A stretch of DNA of 64,000 nucleotides from Cunninghamia lanceolata. Lineage: Eukaryota > Streptophyta > Pinopsida > Cupressales > Cupressaceae. The position numbers and the translations under genes were made by a program. Below, piece by piece: positions 11,691 through 22,699 of this stretch; positions within the stretch are counted from its first letter, which is position 1, and each line of letters begins with the position of its first letter. The stretch lies in NCBI GenBank assembly GCA_027924645.1, contig BSBN01000860.1, positions 9,920,001 to 9,984,000 on the forward strand, in the 5' to 3' direction. The notes beneath the pieces were generated by a model that saw only the letters and a program-made list of their open reading frames with translations, searched no databases and was not told the DNA's origin.

Positions 11691-12175
11691 TTAATTATAT
11701 AATATTAGGATTATGGTTTTTATCTACTTAGTGTTATGGTTATTTTCATAGAAATATATGCTAAATGTAATGCTAGCACAACTCAAGTCATAATTAAAGT
11801 CTGATTTAGATATAGAATTAGGGCTAGATATAGAATTATCATTACAATAATTCTAGTTCTATCCCTAACCCTGACTTTATTATTTTAACCCTAACCCCAA
11901 CCTTAATTCTAACCCTAAACCTAATTCTAACCCCAACCTTAATTCTAGCCCTAACCCTAGTTCTAACTTCAACCCTAATTCTAAGCTTAACCCTATATAA
12001 TTCTAATCATAATTCTAACCCTAATTCTTTCTGTAACTATAATACTAAGCCTAGCCCTAATTCCAACCCTAATCCAAATACTAATTCAAGTCATAATTAT
12101 AATTGTAACCATAACCCTCACGTGTATCCTAATACTAATGCTAACCCTAACCCTAATTCTAAATCTAACCATTTG

Positions 12176-12730
12176 TACCTCTTAAAGATGCATATAATTA
12201 AATGTATCCTGATAACTTTAACCCTAAATATATTGTATTCAACTTATATAATTTAGTTAAGTATAGGCATACCACTTAACAATTAAAGAAATTATTAAAT
12301 ATATTTTTAAATTTACATATATATTTTTTGTATTTTTAAGTATAATTTATATAATTTAAAGAAATTATAAAAAATATTTTAGTTTATTGATAAGTAATTT
12401 GGATTAGGGTTTAAAATAATTATGGTTTATAATAATTCTATAAATATAAATATAATATCATTATATTTAATAATGTAATATGAAATTAATTATACATTAA
12501 TTATATATTAATGTCTTATTATATAATATAATTATATATTAATTTAATTAATGTTTGTTTATAATAATGTAATAGTAATAATTTAATTAGGATAAAAGAT
12601 TATTAATATTATTATAATTAGTATTTAATTAACTAGTATTTTAATTAGGGTCAAGATTACAATCAGGGTCAAATTTAGGGTTAGGGTTACTGTTATGGTT
12701 ATGGTTATGATTAAGCTTGCACTCTGAATT
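12176..12730. other. AT-rich stretch without genes
   Basis: Very AT-rich sequence dominated by TATAATTAA words between the telomere-like array and the foldback element. A short GGGTTA-like remnant occurs near 12640-12700. No open frame of interest, RNA gene or clear mobile-element end is visible. Confidence 0.6.
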
Positions 12731-12900
12731 CTACTAGAATATTTATATTAAATATAAAATATCTAAAGTATGTTGAGAGATATCCTTCTCAAGGTGCCTA
12801 ATATTAGGATTAGTGATTAAAAAAATAGACGCCTTGAGAAGGATATCTCTCAGCGTACTTTAGATATATTATATTTAATATAAATATGCTAGTAGATATA
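12731..12900. mobile_element. Foldback/MITE-like element with about 70-bp inverted arms
   Basis: The left arm (about 12731-12800, starting TCTACTAGAATATTTATAT) and the right arm (about 12830-12898, ending ATATGCTAGTAGAT) are near-perfect reverse complements of each other. Both contain the core GAGAAGGATATCTCTC. Only about 30 bases separate them. This is a compact stem-loop element typical of miniature inverted-repeat transposons. A related single arm lies at 33625-33695. No target duplication could be assigned with certainty. Confidence 0.8.
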
Positions 12901-12904
12901 TTTT

Positions 12905-13350
12905 ATGTTTAAACTTGTGCTCTTTCTTAATTTGAGAATGTGCATGATATATTTGGTGTTGACAAGGGTAGGTGGGGCCCTACTAGCATAGAGTTTGCAC
13001 TAATTTAAGCAATTTTTCTTTGTTTTGGTGGAAGAGTATTTTTCTTAATGAAATTTATTTTGGGATAAATTTTCTTTAAAATGGTTCAAGAACCAAGATA
13101 ATTATCACTCATTAAAAGTGTTAGCCATGAAAATAATATTTATAGGCTTATATCATTTAATTTAATAGTTAAAAAATCAATTTTGGTTAATAGAAAAATG
13201 TATTTATTATTTTTTATATTAATGAAATATAAAATTACTATTATTTAAACTATTAAATAAATTTGGAGTATACAAACTTATGAAAAATAGTTATTTGTGG
13301 ACAATCTAATTTGATTGCACCTTCATAAAAGTTTGAAATTGGTGATTAAA
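12905..13350. other. AT-rich flank; short motif shared with 41.05 kb
   Basis: No gene is seen. The sequence TGTTTAAACTTGTG with following CTTTTTTGAATT-like words (near 12908) recurs diverged near 41047, including a GATATATTTGG word. This shows a dispersed repeat extends beyond the foldback arms. The rest is AT-rich. Confidence 0.5.
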
Positions 13351-13352
13351 AT

Positions 13353-13758
13353 GTGTTGAAAATAGGGTGAACCAATACAACAAGATATGTTGAACTTTAG
13401 TGCATCCAAATTCACAACACAATGATAGGTCATATAGAAATGGAAATCAACCATGAAACAAAACACAAGCCATAATACAATATTTATGTGGAGAAACCCT
13501 TGTGGAAAAAAACTCCACACCTAAAGAAAGACAAGCTTGTATTAATTCTGAAAATAGTTACATCAATACATTAGCTTATCGCTTTGAATTTAATAGTATA
13601 ATAGTATTTATATAGCTTGTAAAAAACCATTATATCTTCCATCTCCAAGCACCAATTTATAGAGAAGTTCAAACTAAAAACTAACACATGTTTTGGAAAA
13701 CTATTAGCAAGGCCAAGAGAGGTATGACACTCAAATGGTCAAGGAACAAATCCCAACA
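13353..13758 (-). mobile_element. Probable 3' LTR of the minus-strand gypsy element
   Basis: On the minus strand a G-run (AAGGGGG) immediately precedes TGTTGGGATTTG, starting at plus 13758. This fits a polypurine tract and LTR start just beyond the end of pol. The segment contains a GTGGAGAAACCC motif that has a close counterpart (GTGGGGAAACCC) in the LTR-like sequence at 30819-31226, and the two are similar in length (about 406 and 408 bases). Overall similarity between the two is poor. They may therefore belong to different subfamilies or be heavily decayed, so pairing is tentative. Confidence 0.45.
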
Positions 13759-13942
13759 CCCCCTTGGTCTTGGTCTTCTAGGTCATTTTTAGCATATTGA
13801 TTACATGTGTTGTAAATTGTCATATTTGACCACCCAAACTTGGGTGCTCCAATTTGTCTCCATTCAACCCATTCAAAGATGCCCTAGGGTATTTGTTCAA
13901 ACTTGTCATAATGGTGGTCAAGATTCTAATGTAACCTTCCTT

Positions 13943-14280
13943 TTACATGGTCTTTTGCATCATAAGAATCTGCCATAAGTAACTCCCTCCATGATGATTC
14001 AACATGCTCTTACACACTTTTAAAGATGCCAACACATGGCCAAACATGCCACCTAGATGTGGGATGTCTACTTCGTCATGTGAGGAAAAAATAACTAAAG
14101 ATGAAAATAGTGCCACCTCAATACTTCCTTCATGATATTTTGTCAAATCAGTAATATTGATCCCACTTAACAGCTCAAGTTCATAGGCATTCCCTAATTC
14201 GTGATTCTTCAAAGTTTTGCAAGGCCCAAATTTATTTATCTTCATCTTGTTATATGTTCCTATAACGAGCTTTCCTTCCT
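13943..14280 (-). pseudogene. Gypsy integrase C-terminal region (remnant)
   Basis: The minus-strand frame includes INKFGPCKTLK and NAYELELLSGINITDL. This is the pattern of the SH3-like C-terminal domain that follows the integrase core in plant Ty3-gypsy polyproteins (KYGPF..ILK...NAY.V.LP...GIS). The frame stays open for about 100 codons to 13943 without the usual downstream domain. It lies 5'-to-3' after the integrase core at 14468-14950, as expected for one minus-strand element. Confidence 0.75.
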
Positions 14281-14467
14281 AAGGTGGACCATGACGTCAT
14301 TTCCAACATTGAGTTGTTTGAATTATCTTTTCTAATATGTCTTCTCCTTATACTAATTATTCATTTTATGGATATGTTTCTTTACCTCCTCATGTAGATT
14401 CTTCATGTGTTCTATAAAATCTTCTGCATTTGCAGTCATCTTCTCCTCCTTATCCATCTTCCTCAAC

Positions 14468-15370
14468 TCAAACATTTCTGGGACTACTTCCATATACAAT
14501 TTGGAATGATGATTTTCTAGTACTTCTGTTAACTAAGTTGTTGTATGCAAACTCAGCCTGCGACAAAATCAATTTCCATCCCTTTGGCGTTTCTCCTACC
14601 AAACATCTCAATAGGTTGTCCAAACTTCTATTTACCACTTTTGTTTGACCATCAGTTTGTGGATGATGTGAAGAACTAAACTTCAAATTTGTCTTCAAAT
14701 TCTTCCACAATGTCCTTCAAAAATATCCAACAAATTTTATATCTCTATCTGAGATAATACACTTTGGTAGACCATGCATTCTAATCACTTCCTTAAAAAA
14801 TATCTCTAGAATATGCACTACATCATTTGTCTTCTCACAAGGAATAAAATGTGCCATCTTGGAAAATCTATCAACCACCACAAAAATTGAATCATGACAT
14901 CTCAAGTCCTTGGAAAACCAAGTACAAAATCCATGCTCATGTCCTCCCATGGTCTTTCAGGTATAAGTAAAGGATGATATAAACTAGTATTTAACTCGTT
15001 CCCTTAGTAATCTGACATACCATGCAACTCTGTACAAAATTTTTCATATCCTGATATAAATTCTATGGCCAATAATAGTTCTCACTTACTAAGGCAACTA
15101 ACTTGTCTCTTCCAAAATATCCTACTAATCCTCCATTGCTTTTTTCTTTTATCAAGTTCTCTCTCATAGAACTTCTTGGAATGCATAACTGACTTCCTAT
15201 GAATAACATGTCATCTTGGATTATGTAATCTAAACACTATGTTAGATGTCCATGGTGAAAGGTTCTAAGCAAGCTTTCCATGCCTATGAAAAATCTAAAT
15301 CTTTTGGATACAAATGCTTGAGTTCTGCAAACCCAACAACTTAAATTCTCATCTCCACCAACAAATTTTA
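14468..15370 (-). pseudogene. Gypsy integrase core (frameshifted remnant)
   Basis: Minus-strand frames read [15 protein letters not shown] and [13 protein letters not shown] (14717-14950), then HHPQTDGQTKVVNRSLDNLL and AEFAYNN (14468-14710). These are signature segments of the gypsy integrase catalytic core, carrying the two catalytic Asp positions in DRFSKMAH and SDRD contexts. The core is split between two frames near 14715, so a frameshift separates them. The zinc-binding N-terminal part, expected at 14950-15370, is broken by stops. The enzyme would insert element cDNA into the host genome; this copy is dead. Confidence 0.85.
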
Positions 15371-15379
15371 CCTCCAACT

Positions 15380-15607
15380 CTAGGTATCTATAACTCTATT
15401 GGACTTCCCACTTCTATGCTTCGACAAAAATGTGTAACTTTGCAAAAAATTAACCCATTTCAAATGTCTTTGATTCAACTTCACCTGGCTATTCAAATAC
15501 TGTAAGGCTTGATGATCAATGTACAAAAAAAATTCCTTAGGTAAAAGATAATGTCTCCATTTATTCAATGCTTGAACAATAGAATAAAATTATTGATCAT
15601 AAATAGA
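15380..15607 (-). pseudogene. Gypsy RNase H, downstream half
   Basis: The frame contains LNKWRHYLLPKEF, LYIDHQALQYLNSQ and NQRHLKWVNFLQSY. This is the C-terminal half of the RNase H domain of plant gypsy polyproteins, which degrades the RNA strand during reverse transcription. Its upstream half lies 12 kb away at 27856-28060, ending in a GKKY-like motif. The join falls exactly at the ends of the 15613-27850 insertion. That shows the two halves were one continuous domain before insertion. A stop codon is also present near the junction. Confidence 0.85.
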
Positions 15608-15612
15608 ATACT

Positions 15613-17106
15613 TGGTGCAGGAGCACCCTGGGCGAATTGACAATTAGCATCACCCAAAAAGATTTCATTTGTTTATATCAGTTTTTTTTTGCTTGAGTTC
15701 TGTTTTGGCATCTCACAGCCAATGGTAGAGAAGGAGGCTTCTTGTAAAAAATGAATGTCGGTCCACTAGTGTTAGACTTGTTGCAGAGACATGAAAAACT
15801 TACTTTCCTTCATTCCTAAGTTTTCAGGCTTTGACAAAGTATTTAATTCTTTGCCACCCGTGGAGTTGACTGAATGTTGTGAAGTATTCTAATCTTGGAA
15901 TGATAGTAGTTTGATATAACTAGGTATGTTATATAGATCTTGGAAGCAATATTGCAAAGTAGGAAGCATGCTACGAATGGTTGTTTACACTCTGAGAATC
16001 GAACAAGTTATTATAGTCATTCGGTATTCAGAGAACAATTGAAGTCCACATGTTTTGAATCAGAATTATGGCTTCCAAATCAATTAAATAAGTTGCAAAC
16101 TAGCCAAAATCATTTGAAGTTTACGAAAATTTTACAGTTAATGGCACACTAAATTTTCATCGGGCTTTGGTTACTCCTTCTAAGGTCTACTTTTTGAGCC
16201 CCAAGTTTAATACTTCAACTCTAGTGACAAGACATTTTTCAAATTATGATTTCCTTGAAGTCTCTTTTATTGATGAGGACTAGAACAAGCTTGATTCAAT
16301 TACTTTGATTGCAAAAATTGAATATGGTTTTCATGTAAGACCACAAACAACACAAGTATATGATAGGATATTGTCAATTTTGAAGGAAGGAATCCACACA
16401 ATCATTGGGAAGGGGCACTTTAGGAAATAACAACACAAGGCATGTGAAATGACTCATATGGGGAAGTTAAAACATTGTATTAGGTAGCTTGGGAAAAAAA
16501 TAAAGGATAGCACCAAAGATAGAAAAAGAAGGCAGAAATTAAAATGTTTGGCATGAGCCCTGAGAGGGATTCAATCTAGCAGTGCCCTCTCTATTGGAGA
16601 AGTGCTCTAGATTCCATATCAACACAACACTTAGAAGGCATCTTTTCTAACTTTTTAATGCCTCTTCACAGGCTCAAATAGCAGAAAGATATTCAACCAT
16701 TAATACCAAGGTGCTTGAAGAAAAAATGTGTCTTTTTGAGGCTACACTAACAATATTTTCACAAAAGATAAGGCATTCTAAAACATGATAGAAGTGAAAG
16801 GCCAAAGGTTACAGATAGCATGTTATTTAAAAGCAATGTTTTTTGCACAAGAGAGGTAGATTTATCCAAGGTAGATTTTGGGGAGGGAGAGATCTTAGCC
16901 CATGTGAGGGGCTTAGGAAGAAGAGAATTGTTGAGTGAGTGTGCGGGGAAGAAAAGAAGTTTCCATAATTTGAAAGTCCATCCTGAGGCCGAGTTTTTGA
17001 TGTAAATATGTTGCATATTTTTGAATAAAATAAAAAATCTTGTTGTAATCTATTTTGGTATTTGTTAGTTTGTGAATTAGATGTGAGGAGGGTGAGTCTT
17101 CTACGT
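15613..17106 (+). repeat. Left inverted arm, LTR-like
   Basis: About 1.49 kb, starting TGGTGCAGGAGCACCC. Internal landmarks shared with the right arm in reverse orientation include TCACCCAAAAAGATTTCATTTG near 15655, an open stretch encoding HSENRTSYYSHSVFREQLKS (15940-16152), and CCCATGTGAGGGGCTTAGGAAG near 16900. It is followed at 17111 by a tRNA-Met-type primer-binding site, so it behaves as a plus-strand 5' LTR. The open stretch is conserved in both arms, but I know no function for it. Confidence 0.75.
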
Positions 17107-17110
17107 TGAA

Positions 17111-17122
17111 TGGTATCAGAGC
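17111..17122 (+). promoter_or_regulatory. Primer-binding site (initiator tRNA-Met type)
   Basis: TGGTATCAGAGC, the standard plant LTR-retrotransposon primer-binding sequence complementary to the 3' end of initiator tRNA-Met, lies a few bases after the left arm. It marks the arm as a 5' LTR of a plus-strand element. Confidence 0.85.
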
Positions 17123-17216
17123 AAGGTGATCCTGAGAGTGTAGAGTATGCATTAGGACCGAGGTGCGCTATTCTCCAATGAAAACTAAAGCTGGGTAGAA
17201 GGTGTTGAGTTCCACC

Positions 17217-17240
17217 AGAGAGAGAGAGAGAGAGAGAGAG
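17217..17240. repeat. (AG)12 microsatellite
   Basis: Twelve perfect AG dinucleotides in the leader downstream of the primer-binding site. A shorter GAGAGAGAGAG run recurs near 17405. Confidence 0.95.
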
Positions 17241-17449
17241 GGTTGAGGAAGTGTCTTTTAGACGTCTTCTTGGGTAGAGAGCAGGTTATGAACTTTGTGC
17301 AGGTTGCAGGTTGAGGTTGTGAAGAAAGTATCTGATAGAATGTCAAAGAGGAAAAGTATTAGGTTGGTCTTGAGAAGACCTTTGGGAATTTCATTCTTTA
17401 TGAGGAGAGAGAGAGAGTGATGATGGTGCAGTTGGATAATCACCTACAA

Positions 17450-17658
17450 TATTTATGACAAGAGACATGACAAGTTATGAGAGAAAGTATAGTGGAGATT
17501 AAAATGGAAAAGAAAATGGATGAGGAGGAGTCCCATGTTTCTTCTAATGATGATTTCTATGCAGGTGGATTTTTGTGTGCAGGAAATGAGGATAGAGACG
17601 AAGAAAAAGATGAAGAAAAGAAAGAGATTGTAGCAGAAGAAGTTACAGAGGTTGAAGA
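17450..17658 (+). pseudogene. Acidic open frame, fragment of element interior
   Basis: An open frame rich in Glu, Asp and Lys (for example EDRDEEKDEEKKE) runs until it is cut at 17658 by the TGTAATGCCCC end of an inner insertion. The frame beyond that point belongs to the inserted sequence. After 24513 the sequence resumes with GAAAATGAAGAG, which also codes for acidic residues. No domain is recognisable; it may be part of a gag-like product. Confidence 0.4.
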
Positions 17659-18446
17659 TGTAATGCCCCGCCAGGGAACCCAGATAACAACACAACTATG
17701 CTATACAAACAGGACAATTTTTTTTAATGAATAATCTATAACATAGTAATGTTTAACATGTCTAATACATATCAATAAACTAAAAACTTGTCCTCTAAGG
17801 TTTCATGGTTACATTACTAACAAATAGTTTAACAAAATATAACATACATCATCAATTAACTAGCATCAATAGATCATTCTAAATCTATTGCATTAAATGA
17901 ATATACATTTACATCTCCATATTATGACATCAAATATATAATCATCAAGATCAAGTACATATACAATTTTTCCTTACACATGAGTACAGCATTACATTGT
18001 TTACATTTTCACCTTTCTGAATATATTGAAATACATACATTATGATTTGACTGATACTCAAGACTAGTACATGAGTATAAATAACTATCTTCACCAACTG
18101 GTACAAGATCTGATATCTGATAGACAAGATACATCCTCCTCGCACACGAACAATGGCAAGGGAAAAACCAATGGAAATTAAGCACATCCACCCGACCATG
18201 TGGAACCCTAAGGTCCACCCCCTGTGCTAAGAGATAACATAAGGTCCCACTACAACAAATAGTCAGGTAGACAATAGACTAACAGGTGCCAGGACCACAC
18301 ACAACTCCAAAACAACACCAGTCAGTAAGGACATCACAAGTAACTCAAACATTACTTCTAAAGGCAACCACACATGAATGGGAAGATCTCAACTAGGGAA
18401 TGCTAGGCTGCAGTAGGGATGAGTGTCATTGTATGGTCCTAACATG

Positions 18447-18575
18447 GGTTATCCTAGTAGTCTCTAGCTAGATGTCAGCTCCCATCCATGGGAATCCTAA
18501 CAGTCTCTCGCTAGGCACCAACCCCCATCTATGGTTATCCTGACAATATCTCACTAGACGTCATTCCCATAGGGT
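18447..18575 (+). repeat. 43-bp tandem repeat, three diverged units
   Basis: Units beginning GGTTATCC or GGAATCC at about 18447, 18490 and 18533 each carry TCTCTnGCTAG-like or TCTCACTAG sequence and a CCCAT near the end. The spacing is 43 bases. It lies inside the inner block. Confidence 0.65.
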
Positions 18576-18579
18576 GACA

Positions 18580-21500
18580 CATGCAGAACCAACATTCCTT
18601 TCATGAGAACAAGGAAGTTGATCTTGCCAACCATGGCCTTCTCATCCCATCATTAGCCTGAATAAGCATTATAGTCATGGGTGAGGCATCCAATTATCTT
18701 TATTAGTTTGGAAACTACCAAACCCCTAGATTAATAACTTCCAATGAGTTATCCTAACAAGCTACTTTGGGCGCCAACCCCACATTGAAAGCCACTCCCC
18801 CTTCATTGCATCTAGAAGACCCTATCCATCAAGAAAGAAAAAATCCATCACATATACAATGCAAGGCATTTAATTTCTTGCATACAAATCATAACCACAT
18901 AAATAGGTACACTGACCAAGGCATTATTCATCTTGCACATGTAACATACCAACATGAATAGGTACACTGAGCAAGGTATTATCCTTCTTGCATAGTTATC
19001 ACAACGGCATGAATCCATAAATAGAGAGGAGTCAACATTACATACAACCAATACATACTCAACCATTAGCAATATTACTTAATCACAAGAGGCATACACA
19101 CAACTACCCCTCTTGGCCTCTGGAATAAAATTTTCCAATGACACAGACACATGACATCACTATAACACATTAGTCTCACATTGACATTCACTTCCAAGTG
19201 CACATCACCATCTAATAGACCAAACTAATATACTTCATCAATAATTTGGTTACAACACCACCATTGCAAGATATAATATAATGCACTAATTTTGAGTCTT
19301 GACTAACTAATCTTTACCCAATTAGGTTAAGAAAATGATAAAGATTATCTTTGGAGAAATATTATATATAGGAACTAGACAAAGACATATGTATCATTTG
19401 AACATTACACAATTATCTCTATTAGTAAATAATTGAATGAGTTCAATTATTCCATACCAAATTAGTTAACAATCAAGTTTAGATGCAATAATTCACCCTT
19501 ACACATATTTTACGATTAAACATTAGTAACTCTAACCTTTTTCTTAAATAATAATTAACTAATGAATATACTTCATCCAATTGTCAAAATGGCTTTTATA
19601 TAAAAGAAGTCTATAATATTCTAACCTTAACTCATACCCATCCAATACCCTCAATCCAAACTAGACATGCTTCTATAATAAAAATGCCTTCAATAACCTA
19701 GAATGACTTTACTTCAAATTATTAATGACATATAATATATATTAGATTATATGGAATTCCAAGAGTATCTAGAGGATTTCATATTTATTCAATTTCTAAT
19801 CAAACCATCTTAATCCATTAATCTATAGAAAACTAATTACTTGTGCTTACTCACGGAAAAACACCCTTAGCAAGAATCACAATACTAGTAACAACTTTAT
19901 CATTTTCTTCCTACCCATCATATAAAATTTCCATATGTTACACCTTTCTAAACAAACTTAAATAATAATTTTCTAACTACTTACTTCCATAACTCAAATC
20001 TATATTTATCGAATGTCATCTTTACTAAGAAATTAATACTACACTCCCTTCATACATGATAGAGATATAATCCACATACAAGATTGTAAACTTATAAATA
20101 TTTGAGAGTTAAACTATTATCTCAGCTAGAAAGATTTGAGACTCCAAGTGTTTCTAAACCTTTCTTCATAAGGATAAATTAGGTTTACAATCCATCCACT
20201 AATCAAGTGAATTAAAAGATAAAGATTCACAATTGGGTTCATATCAACTAACTACTAAGGTTCCACCCCAACCCTAATGATAGAGACCACTTAAATAAGG
20301 CAAGGGATCACACAATGCGATGTATCACATTGTTTTTTCAAGACTTTAATTCTTCCTTCTATATTGATTAAGGAATCTTATACAACTATTGTTTGTTAAG
20401 GCAAGCATGACAACTATTGTAACATCTCTAAATCATTTTTATATCTTGGATAAAATTGGGTTAATCAAGTGCAAAATGTTTAAGGAGAAATTATGTTCTC
20501 ATAATACATAGCTCTTCAATTCACCAAATGACTAAGAATGCATCTCTGTAGTGAAGAGATCTTCAACTTTAATGGTCTTGATGTGCTCATATGCTTATTT
20601 GATCAAGAAGGCTTTGCAAAATTTTTGCAATAGTGTGCCCATATAAAGACCATCAACATTTTGCAACAATAAAATGGTTCCTTGTTCATTGGTGTGCACC
20701 ATTTAATAAGCTGACTATCTTTTAAAACATGATGGTTGTTTTTATGCATAAATAGGTGCACTTCACATAGGGGAAATAATTTTAATCAAAAAAATCAGTA
20801 GCTAAAAATAGATGCTCTATTTACAGGCATAATTGCAAAGAGAAACAGGATTAAAAATAGCTTATGTTCTTTCAAAGGTGGCTCCTCATTGTTCATCTTT
20901 CAACAATCTTATAAAGGTTTGGCTGGGTGTTAGATTAATAGAAATAGTTTTAGTTGAAGGTTTTCATCATTGCAACAGTCTTTGTTAACTTTTAGTAGGG
21001 TTTTCATAGTTTCCAGAAAGGGCATCTGATTTCAGCAAGACTTTCACATTTGCCAACAGGTTTTTTTTCCACCTACAAAACACAGATTTTTCAAGTATCC
21101 ATATAGCACCTAGGGGATGAAGTCATTTACATCAATCAGTTTATCTTGCTTCAAAATTGCATAAGGTTCATTCATCATTTCAACAAGCTTGCAAACCAAT
21201 ATCAGCATTATAAAAGTGATCAAATTAAACTTTGAATGAGGTACTTTTCTTCTTTCAATGTAATATAGATTATATGCAAAACTATGTAGTTTTATAAATC
21301 GTTGGTTTAAGCTCAGCCTGATGGGACTTGATAAATTTATGATTCCAATGCAGTTGAAAATCATGTGAATTATCTAACTTAACTTGAAAACATAATAGAT
21401 GCTATTTTAATATCATAAGTTGAATATTTAACCAGCTTCCTTTAGTGATTTTGGAATGCTTAGAACTGTATAATATTTTCTGCAATACTAGCAGCAGTGG

Positions 21501-21730
21501 GACTTTATATTATTTACAATGCAGGAAAGAATATATATTATATAACCTGGCTGTACAGTTTGCACATTTCAAACTCTGCAATTTCGTCAAATTCATCTAG
21601 CCGAGGGTGCGAGGCCATGGAGGTTTGGCGGATGAGAGCTGTACATACTTCAATCAGATTTGAAATTCTTATTGTACTACACTAAATACATAATACTTAC
21701 AGTTGATCAAAACGTGTGCATGGTTGACAT
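18580..21730. other. AT-rich interior without recognisable genes
   Basis: About 3 kb of A-rich sequence with short scattered open frames on both strands and no domain. I could not assign it to an element class. A short clause-like motif GTGGACACCCTAAACTT near 21755 heralds the repeated block described separately. Confidence 0.5.
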
Positions 21731-21734
21731 TCTT

Positions 21735-21820
21735 ACCCGTGTTGGGCTATCTTGTGGACACCCTAAACTTTGTCATTATGATGCCAATTAAACCTGCCAC
21801 GATTGTGTAGTTGAATTCGG
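21735..21820 (+). repeat. Block duplicated at 23015-23095
   Basis: GGCTATCTTGTGGACACCCTAAACTT, followed by an ATGATGCCAATTAAA stretch, corresponds to CTATCTTGGGGCACTCTAAACTT plus GAGACCCCAATTAAA at 23028-23068. Both are followed by a GTACAGTTG or GTGTAGTTG word. The two diverged copies lie on either side of the pentatricopeptide remnants, in the same orientation. Confidence 0.6.
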
Positions 21821-22294
21821 CAGATTACACATGAATATAAACTAAATATATTGGTTGAAAAGACTATAGCAACTTCCAGGCAAATGAATTTGGGATGTAT
21901 AATTAACTCCATATCATTGGAGAAGATCTGATTAATATGTATGCACAAACTGATCGCATAGACAAAGCACACAAACTCATTGATAATATAATAGAAGGCA
22001 TACAATTTCTATTAAGCACTAGGTATACAAATTAACACAAACAAGAAATTAAAACACAAATTAACACAACAAGAAATTTCACGCAATCACACCAAAAGTG
22101 TTCGTTCGTAATGCCCAATATAAAACTTAGATACCATTGATCGTCAAGGATATCATACCCAGCAGCTCGCCAGTTCTTTTATCGTGGGTTCTTTTATTAT
22201 TAATTTATTTTTATACTTATCTGTCTTATACCTATCTAATTATTTTTAAGGTTGGGATTTCATTGGCACATAGACTTCTCCTCTTTCATTGATT

Positions 22295-22660
22295 GATACC
22301 TTAGAAAACAATAAAGTCTCTTGGAAAACAATGATTGCAGGATATGCACAAAGCAAATCTGTTGAGAAGGCCACAGAAATTATTAAGCAAACGTAATTGG
22401 AAGGTGAATGGCTAGATTTCCAATCTTTGCTAGCATCCCTTCAGTCTACTCCAAAATGGGAGCTTGGAAACGGGTGTGAGCATCCATCAAAGCATGAATG
22501 ATAGCAGAAAACTATCAGATATGGTAATCGTAACAGCCTTGCTAGACCTGTATGCGAAATGTAGAAGCATGCTCATGGCACGCGAGCTGTATTGCGAATG
22601 CCTCAAGCAGATGAAATCCCTTGGGATGCAATGATTGTAGGGAATAATAAAATGAGAAAG
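22295..22660 (+). pseudogene. Pentatricopeptide-repeat (PLS-class) fragment
   Basis: Translation gives KVSWKTMIAGYAQSKSVEKA, then a broken ASLQSTPK..ELGNG stretch, a DMYAKC-like remnant (LDLYAKCRSM if read across frames) and MPQADEIPWDAMI. This order (VSWxxMIxGYxQNG, ASxLxxCxxxxxLExG, DMYxKCG, F..MPxxDxxSWxAMI) is the PLS-type repeat series of plant organellar RNA-editing factors. Stops and frameshifts occur between motifs, so it is dead. No start codon or DYW domain is present. It is probably a captured or retrocopied piece of a host gene. Confidence 0.75.
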
Positions 22661-22699
22661 TATTAATCAAACACATAGAATGCACCAGATAGGCTGCCT

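Larger units (their letters stand above)
9500..12030. repeat. Tandem segmental duplication, period about 1.26-1.30 kb
   Basis: Unique landmarks inside the telomere-like array recur in the same order. AAAGAAGG followed by ATGACAATTAGAATG-like sequence is at 9511 and 10770. The landmark GGGTTAGAACTAGGGTTTATAT is at 9911 and 11215. GGTTATTTTCATAGAAATATATGC is near 10461 and 11739. The spacing drifts from 1259 to 1304 and back to 1278, so small indels followed the duplication. A partial older copy of the left part lies near 8915-9300, without the 17-bp block. Confidence 0.8.
8880..12175. repeat. Degenerate telomere-like (TTAGGG) interstitial array
   Basis: About 3.3 kb built from TTAGGG and close variants such as TTAGAA, TTATAA and GTTAGGGTTACAATTAGGG. 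The phase is mostly 6 or 12 bases. The plus strand carries TTAGGG from 8880 to about 9930 and again from about 10640 to 11280. The reverse complement CCCTAA appears at 10575-10650 and 11860-12170, so the array changes strand. Frames translating to Arg-Val-Arg-Ile repeats are an artefact of this periodicity and are not genes. The core unit lacks the third T of the usual plant telomere repeat TTTAGGG. Confidence 0.85.

Noticed and set aside
8880..12175. CRISPR array
   Set aside because: Regular short repeats are present, but without unique spacers of constant length, and the setting is a plant nuclear genome with telomere-like and minisatellite DNA.
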